Assembly: GCA_013203545.1 (NCBI GenBank)
Contig: JABMQA010000712.1
Coordinates: forward strand, 1 to 6,858
Source: Bacteroidota bacterium
Lineage (GTDB): Bacteria > Bacteroidota > Bacteroidia > Bacteroidales > 4484-276
DNA length: 6,858 bases
Reading direction: 5' to 3'
Shown: piece by piece, positions 1-5,000 of the stretch
Layout of the letters: the number at the start of each line of letters is the position of its first letter
Numbering within the stretch: position 1 is the stretch's first letter
Notes under the pieces: model-generated
Told to the model about the DNA's origin: nothing
The model's database searches: none
Seen by the model: only the letters and a program-made list of their open reading frames with translations
Position numbers and translations under genes: made by a program

Positions 1-527
1 GCGATCTGATCAAGTGTTTTACCAACGACCTCTGCTTTTTCGTCAAGTTTAATAAGGAATAGCATCAGTTTGCCACCAGAAAATTCAAACGTTTCGGTTG
101 CAGCGGTTTGCTCGAGGAGGTTGACAATTTCTTCTGCAGCCAGCTTTTCCGGGCACACCATATGATCAACACCCATGCTTCTGAAAAGTTCTTCGTTTTT
201 TAAATCGAGGTATTCGGTGTTGTTAACCCTAGCAATTGTACGTTTGGCGCCGAGTTTTTTACCAATTATACACGTCATCAGATTGATTTGTTCGTCGTGT
301 ACAACTGAAATCAGCAGATCAGCCCTTTTAATATTGGCACGTTCAAGAATCGATATGGAGGTTGAATCACCCGCAATGGTCATCAGATCGGTATGTGCCT
401 CAATTAGTTTGAGTAATTCAGTATTCGGGTCAACCACGGTGATATCGTGATTTTCATCCGTAAGGAGTTTTGCAAGATGAAATCCCACTTCCCCATCGCC
501 CGCTATGATGATATTCATTTTTTTCAT
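1..527 (-). CDS. trkA: Trk-type potassium uptake NAD-binding regulator TrkA, N-terminal part (runs off the left edge)
   Basis: TrkA is the cytoplasmic NAD(H)-binding regulator that sits on the membrane K+ channel subunit (TrkH/TrkG) and gates potassium uptake. The visible 175 residues begin MKKMNIIIAGDGEVGFHLAK, a Rossmann start with the GxGxxG loop at residues 10-15 (GDGEVG). The ribose-binding acid follows at the end of strand 2 (D33 in ITVVD). Further family marks are IAGDSTS (51-57), the DEQINLMTC helix (78-86) and KRTIARVNNTEYL (95-107), all typical of the first RCK_N domain. From about residue 148 the start of the first RCK_C domain is visible. TrkA proteins usually have about 450 residues with two RCK halves, so about 40 percent is here. 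The start at 527 is chosen because it directly precedes the Rossmann strand; an in-frame ATG at 518 is an alternative. A trkH gene would be expected nearby but lies outside the window. Family assignment is from recognised motifs. Confidence 0.93.
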   Translation of the reverse strand, partial: MKKMNIIIAGDGEVGFHLAKLLTDENHDITVVDPNTELLKLIEAHTDLMTIAGDSTSISILERANIKRADLLISVVHDEQINLMTCIIGKKLGAKRTIARVNNTEYLDLKNEELFRSMGVDHMVCPEKLAAEEIVNLLEQTAATETFEFSGGKLMLFLIKLDEKAEVVGKTLDQI

Positions 528-541
528 ATCGCTTCAAAATG

Positions 542-571
542 CGAAATTATACTTTTTTTAAACACTTGCAT
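542..571 (-). promoter_or_regulatory. Weak candidate promoter for trkA
   Basis: On the minus strand TAATTTCG (549-542) matches the Bacteroidota -7 element TAnnTTTG with one mismatch, and overlaps a TATAAT hexamer (551-546). An ATG triplet at 571-569 stands 19 bases upstream in place of the TTG of the -33 box, so that box also has one mismatch. It lies just downstream of the terminator of the preceding gene and 15 bases before the trkA start, which is the right place for an independent promoter. In AT-rich DNA such matches arise easily, so this is tentative. Confidence 0.25.
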
Positions 572-574
572 TTT

Positions 575-607
575 AAAAAAGGCACAACCAAATTAATGAT
601 TGTGCCT
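575..607 (-). terminator. Rho-independent terminator after the repeat/beta-barrel gene
   Basis: Read on the minus strand, AGGCACAA (607-600) pairs perfectly with TTGTGCCT (587-580) across a 12-base AT-rich loop. The hairpin runs straight into a six-base T run (580-575). It begins 29 bases after the stop codon of the gene at 636-1859. The T run is present only for leftward transcription, so it ends that transcript and separates it from trkA. Confidence 0.8.
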
Positions 608-635
608 GAAGGATTTCCCAACGACGGTATCAAAA

Positions 636-1859
636 TCAGAAAACCCTCAAACCGACATTTAAACCAACCCATATTTTTACGTTGGTTTTGCTGCCGGTAT
701 GATCGTAAAAGTTCCATGAAGGTGCTATTTTTGAGCCAATGGAGCCGTCGGCGTTCACATATTCCGATACCAGCACATTGAAGGTTGGTCCGGCATAAAT
801 CCCCAGTTTTGGTGCGACCATACCTCCGAAATTCATTTTAAACTGATTGAGCAGATTGAGTTTATTGGTCCATATTTCATCTTCACCAATCTGGGTGGCT
901 GTTGCTTCAAGATTCATGAAAGCACCTTTACCCAGAGGTATTTCGGAACCGAGTCCCCAGGTAAGGCCATACCTGTTGTATCCCGATTCGGGGCGAAACC
1001 CTACGGCAACAATGTTGTAAAATCCACTGATTCCGCTCTTGAAGCCGGCATTCAGGTAAAAACTTTCGTTGCCCCATACATCCATTTTACGGTAACCGTT
1101 TTTCACATAACTGAATACCCCAAAAGGAATCCCTTTCATATTTTCAGCGATATTTACAACGCCTATCTGCATGCCCCTCACATCACCACCGGCATTAAAG
1201 GCGGCAATCTGCAGGCCGTCGAAACTTTCGTTGATGTTGGCAAATCCGGCTATTTGTAAACCTTCCGTTTCCCCACCGCTAATATTGGCAAAGCCTGCAA
1301 TCTGCAAGCCCTCCGTTTGGTCGCCGTTGATGTTCATAAAGCCGGCAATCTGCAGCCCTTCCATTTTTTTCCCGTTGATATTGGCAAAACCCGTTGCTTG
1401 AAATCCATTGAAATTGCTACCATTAATGTTTGTAAAACCTGATATCTGTATTCCGGTTGCATGGCCTCCGTTGATATTTCCAAATCCGGTTATCTGAACA
1501 CCTTCAAAGGATTCGCCGATAATATTTCCAAATCCACTGACCTGAATTCCCTTGAAATAACTCCCAATCACGTTTCCAAGCCCTGATATTTGAACACCTT
1601 CACCATAATCCTTTAATACACTCCCGATCCCGGATATCTCCACACCTTTTAATGCGGCAGCATATCCGGCTAGCAGGTTGAGGGAAGCATAATTTTCCAC
1701 ATCTACATTTTTGCCATTGGTCCCCAGTGGGTAAACCAGCGAAACCTGCACAATTACAGGTTGATAACCATTCTCTGTTTTTGGTTGGGCAGTGATTTCA
1801 CCTACCGGGAAACTCACCAAAATCATTGCCATTAATAAAGTTGATACTGTCTTTTTCAT
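636..1859 (-). CDS. Exported 16-residue-repeat protein with probable outer-membrane beta-barrel C-terminus
   Basis: Predicted 407-residue exported protein of unknown function. MKKTVSTLLMAMILVSF plus a short polar region ending ITAQ (residues 1-25) is a clear signal peptide. Residues 72-242 carry eleven tandem repeats of the form GLQIAGFxNINGxxxE, the first eight exactly 16 residues long. The alternating hydrophobic/small pattern suggests a beta-solenoid or stacked hairpins. From memory this resembles the GLQ(I/L)SG(L/F)xN surface repeats of LA_2272-type proteins, but that is not checked. Residues 243-407 have glycine- and aromatic-rich amphipathic strands and end in VGLNVGLRVF; a terminal phenylalanine is typical of BAM-inserted barrels. 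The start at 1859 is preferred because it gives a standard signal peptide. ATG at 1880 would add seven residues, and the longest open frame (from 1898) begins with TTG. The gene is transcribed alone: a terminator follows it and the upstream gene is divergent. Confidence 0.85.
   Translation of the reverse strand: MKKTVSTLLMAMILVSFPVGEITAQPKTENGYQPVIVQVSLVYPLGTNGKNVDVENYASLNLLAGYAAALKGVEISGIGSVLKDYGEGVQISGLGNVIGSYFKGIQVSGFGNIIGESFEGVQITGFGNINGGHATGIQISGFTNINGSNFNGFQATGFANINGKKMEGLQIAGFMNINGDQTEGLQIAGFANISGGETEGLQIAGFANINESFDGLQIAAFNAGGDVRGMQIGVVNIAENMKGIPFGVFSYVKNGYRKMDVWGNESFYLNAGFKSGISGFYNIVAVGFRPESGYNRYGLTWGLGSEIPLGKGAFMNLEATATQIGEDEIWTNKLNLLNQFKMNFGGMVAPKLGIYAGPTFNVLVSEYVNADGSIGSKIAPSWNFYDHTGSKTNVKIWVGLNVGLRVF
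1134..1646 (-). repeat. Eleven tandem 16/14-residue coding repeats
   Basis: Within the exported protein, residues 72-242 split into units beginning G(V/I/L/F/M)(E/Q). Eight units of exactly 16 residues (48 bp) are followed by one of 15 and two of 14. The cleanest are GLQIAGFMNINGDQTE, GLQIAGFANISGGETE and GLQIAGFANINESFD. Earlier units drift toward G(V/I)Q(I/V)SGFGNI. The most uniform units are in the middle and the array decays at both ends, as expected of an old expansion held by structural constraint. Confidence 0.9.
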
Positions 1860-1927
1860 ATGCTTTAAATTTTTAATCATGACGCAATCGGTTGCCAAAA
1901 AGTTACACCTTTTAATGACAGGAAAAT

Positions 1928-1961
1928 TTTGGAAGGGTTTAAATGAAAATGCCTATCTTTG
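1928..1961 (+). promoter_or_regulatory. Bacteroidota-type promoter for the giant repeat protein
   Basis: TATCTTTG at 1954-1961 is a perfect match to the Bacteroidota -7 element TAnnTTTG. TTTG at 1928-1931 provides the -33 box, with 22 bases between them; this is long for Bacteroides but inside the 17-23 range known for Flavobacterium. Transcription would start near 1967, leaving a leader of about 48 bases that contains an eight-T run (1985-1992). No Shine-Dalgarno sequence precedes the ATG at 2015, as is normal for this phylum. Confidence 0.6.
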
Positions 1962-2014
1962 GTTGGCTAAATAAACCCGATTTATTTTTTTTGATTAATC
2001 CAAAACACAGGCAC

Positions 2015-5000
2015 ATGAAAAATATCAACATTTTTGACCGAGCAAGGAAAATCCGGTTTCCTCATTTTGAGAAATTTTTACCGGTGATAATTTGTTTTTT
2101 AATGGGCATTAACGCGATGCCCCAGGAGAATATCCCGGTGAAAAATCCTGATAATACCAGAGATGGGTACCCCCCGATCTGGAACCCGATAATCAATACG
2201 GGTGGGAGTGTAAACCCGGCGCTTATGATTATAAATCCGGTTGCCAATCCAAGGATCAACAACATACCTATAAGTGAAGGTGATTGGATCGGTGCGTTCT
2301 ATAATGACAATGGCGTATGGAAATGTGCCGGCGGCGATCCATGGGAAGCGGCCGGGATCATCTTCAGTATTTTCGGGGATATCATGAGTACACCTGATAA
2401 GGAGGGCTTTGGCTATGCTGAGTATTACACTTTCAAGGTATTTTCATGGACAACCGAAAAAGAGTATGATGTAACACAAATTGCCTATGATCCGCAATAT
2501 CCGTTTGCCAGGTGGTACCCATTAGGGATTTCATCGATGATCGATTTGAAATGTGATGTAACTTTTGATGCGTATGCCACGGCGAATCCAAATCCCATTT
2601 GTATTGGTGGTGGAACCCAACTGGCCGCAAATATTTTTGTGGGTACTACCGGAAGTTACACTTATAACTGGACCTCCGACCCGCCCGGTTTCTTCTCATC
2701 AATTAAGGAACCTTATGTTGTCCCGGCGGATAGTACAACCTATTTTCTGGAAGTTAGTGATGGTCTTATCCAATCCAACCATTTTAAACTGGTGATCGTT
2801 AATGTAAATCCAACTGTCTTTGCCGGTGGTGATATCGATAATTGCGCAAACGAAACGGTTCAGTTAAATGGTGAATCTACCAATTACAGTGATGTTTTAT
2901 GGGAAACGTCAGGCGACGGCTCATTTGATAATCCGGCACTGCTTGATCCGGCATATACTTTTGGTCCCCAGGATTTGATCAATGGGAATGTGATGTTGAC
3001 CATAACAGCTTTTCCGCTGGGCGGGTGTTCCCTTACTGATTCGGATCAATTGATGGTTAATGTTTTGCCATTGCCCGTTGTTTATGCAGGTGATGATATT
3101 ATGACCTGTAGCAACATCAGTGTTTTGCTGGCACCTGAGGTAGAACATTTTTCACAGGTTTTGTGGACAACCAGTGGTGATGGGGTATTCGCAGATCCAA
3201 ACGATCCTTCAACATCCTATACCCCCGGGCCTGATGATATTGCTGATGGCGTCACATTAACCCTTTGTGCCTTTGCCATACCTCCCTGCGTAATGACGGT
3301 ATGCGACCAGCTGGAGATAGATTTCCAGGCCGGCCCCACAGTAAATGCTTTTCCGGCAAATATTACCAAATGTGAAAACCAGACCATTACCGTTAACGCA
3401 TCTGCTACAAATTATACCTCTGTTCAATGGAATACCTCCGGAACAGGGTATTTCGAAAGCCCTGGAAGTTTATCCACGATATACCATCCAAGCACAGATG
3501 ATGTGCTCAACGGAGGGGCTGTCCTAACCATTACCGCCAATCCCATCCAACCTTGCAATATTTATCCAAGCTCTGATATAAACCTTAACCTGATACCTTT
3601 GCCGGTTGTTGACGCAGGTTCCAATAACAAGGTTTGTAAAGGCAGCAACCTTGTTCTGTCGGGATCGGCACAACATTATGTGTACATTCTTTGGCAAACA
3701 TTAGGCGACGGAAATTTCAGCAGTCTTACAAACCTGAATTCGACCTATTACCCGGGCGTTAACGATAAGCTTTTGGGTTTTTTTAGAATTGTACTTACCG
3801 CTTATCCCATCTCGCCATGCAATACACCCGTTTCTGACACCTTATTTGTTGATGTGATTGTTCCACCAACCGCTGAAATTTTTAACCAGAACTTCCAGCA
3901 TATCTGTGAATACCCGCCATTGCAACTGATCGCTGTTGCCACAGATCCTGGCGAAATTATCTGGACAACCGACGGCGATGGACACTTTAGTGACCCGCAT
4001 GCCGTTGAACCCCTGTATTATCCTGGAGAAGGTGATGTCCAGTCGGTGGCTTCAAAAAGGTTAACGATGACAGTAAATCCGATAAGTCCGTGCGTAACCA
4101 CAGCCTCCGATTGGATTAAAGTATATTTTGAACCATCTGCAAATATCGATGCCGGAGAGGACCAAACAATATGCACAGGAGGTAATATTTCGGTAACCGG
4201 AACAGTCCAGAATGGAACCAACCATTTGTGGACAACATCAGGTGATGGCTATTTTAACAATCCGGCAAGTTTGAGCACGGTTTATCATCCCGGTCCCATC
4301 GACAACCTGGGCGGCTTGATCAATATTATTCTGCAGGCAGATCCAACCCTGGCACCCTGTGTGGTTACAAATTATGATACATTGTTTCTTACCATTATTG
4401 CCAACCCAACTGTTAATGCAGGCGGGGATGATGTTGTTTGTGAAGATCAGGGCATCCAGCTAAACGGCGATGCAACTGCTTATTCACAAATTCTGTGGAG
4501 CCCGGCTACTGGCCTCAGTAATCCGGCCATATTGGATCCCTTGTTCACACCAACGCCAGCACAGATTATAGCAGGTGAGGTTACTTTCAATTTGCAGGCT
4601 TTACCCATCGATCCATGCACTGTCTCGGTAAATGATAATGTTTTGATCACCATTTTGCAAAATCCGTCGGTGTATGCTGGTGCGGATACCACCATTTGCG
4701 AAAATCAGACCATGGTGATGGATGGAGGGGGCAGCCACTTTGAATATGTTCACTGGGTGCCTGAGGAAGGGCTTAACAATCCGGGTACGCTGAACCCTGT
4801 GTTTGATCCAACGCCCGGGCAAATTGAACAGGGCCAGATTCTGTTTACCATTACGGCCTATGCAAGTAATCCATGTGTGCTGAATGCCATGGATGAGGTG
4901 CTGGTAACGATCTATATAAATCCGCTTGTGGATGCCGGCCCTGATCAGACAATATGCGAAGACGCAAGCACCCAACTGGATGGGATTGCCACTGATTTTG

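Noticed and set aside
175..450. 91-residue plus-strand open frame opposite trkA
   Set aside because: It is antisense to a well-recognised TrkA Rossmann domain and has no supporting start signal or recognisable motif.
504..527. Asp in the middle of the TrkA glycine loop (GDGEVG instead of the common GAGEVG)
   Set aside because: That position of GxGxxG is variable in the family, and the three glycines are intact, so there is no reason to expect loss of function.
1171..1401. Plus-strand open frame over the 16-residue repeats, encoding repeated PAICKPS
   Set aside because: Antisense shadow of the 48-bp coding repeats of the minus-strand gene; its periodicity is inherited from them.
1860..1898. 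Longer start for the repeat/barrel protein at 1898
   Set aside because: The codon at 1898 is TTG and would add a 13-residue polar leader before a standard MKKT signal peptide. ATG at 1859 is the better choice, and ATG at 1880 remains possible.
1898..1905. TAACTTTT on the minus strand as a -7 box for the repeat/barrel gene
   Set aside because: One mismatch to TAnnTTTG and no TTG-like -33 element at a usable distance; too weak to list.
2084..2110. Possible lipoprotein signal at C27 of the giant protein (VIICF)
   Set aside because: The residue before Cys is Ile, not Gly, Ala or Ser, and the Cys sits inside the hydrophobic core, so it does not form a lipobox.
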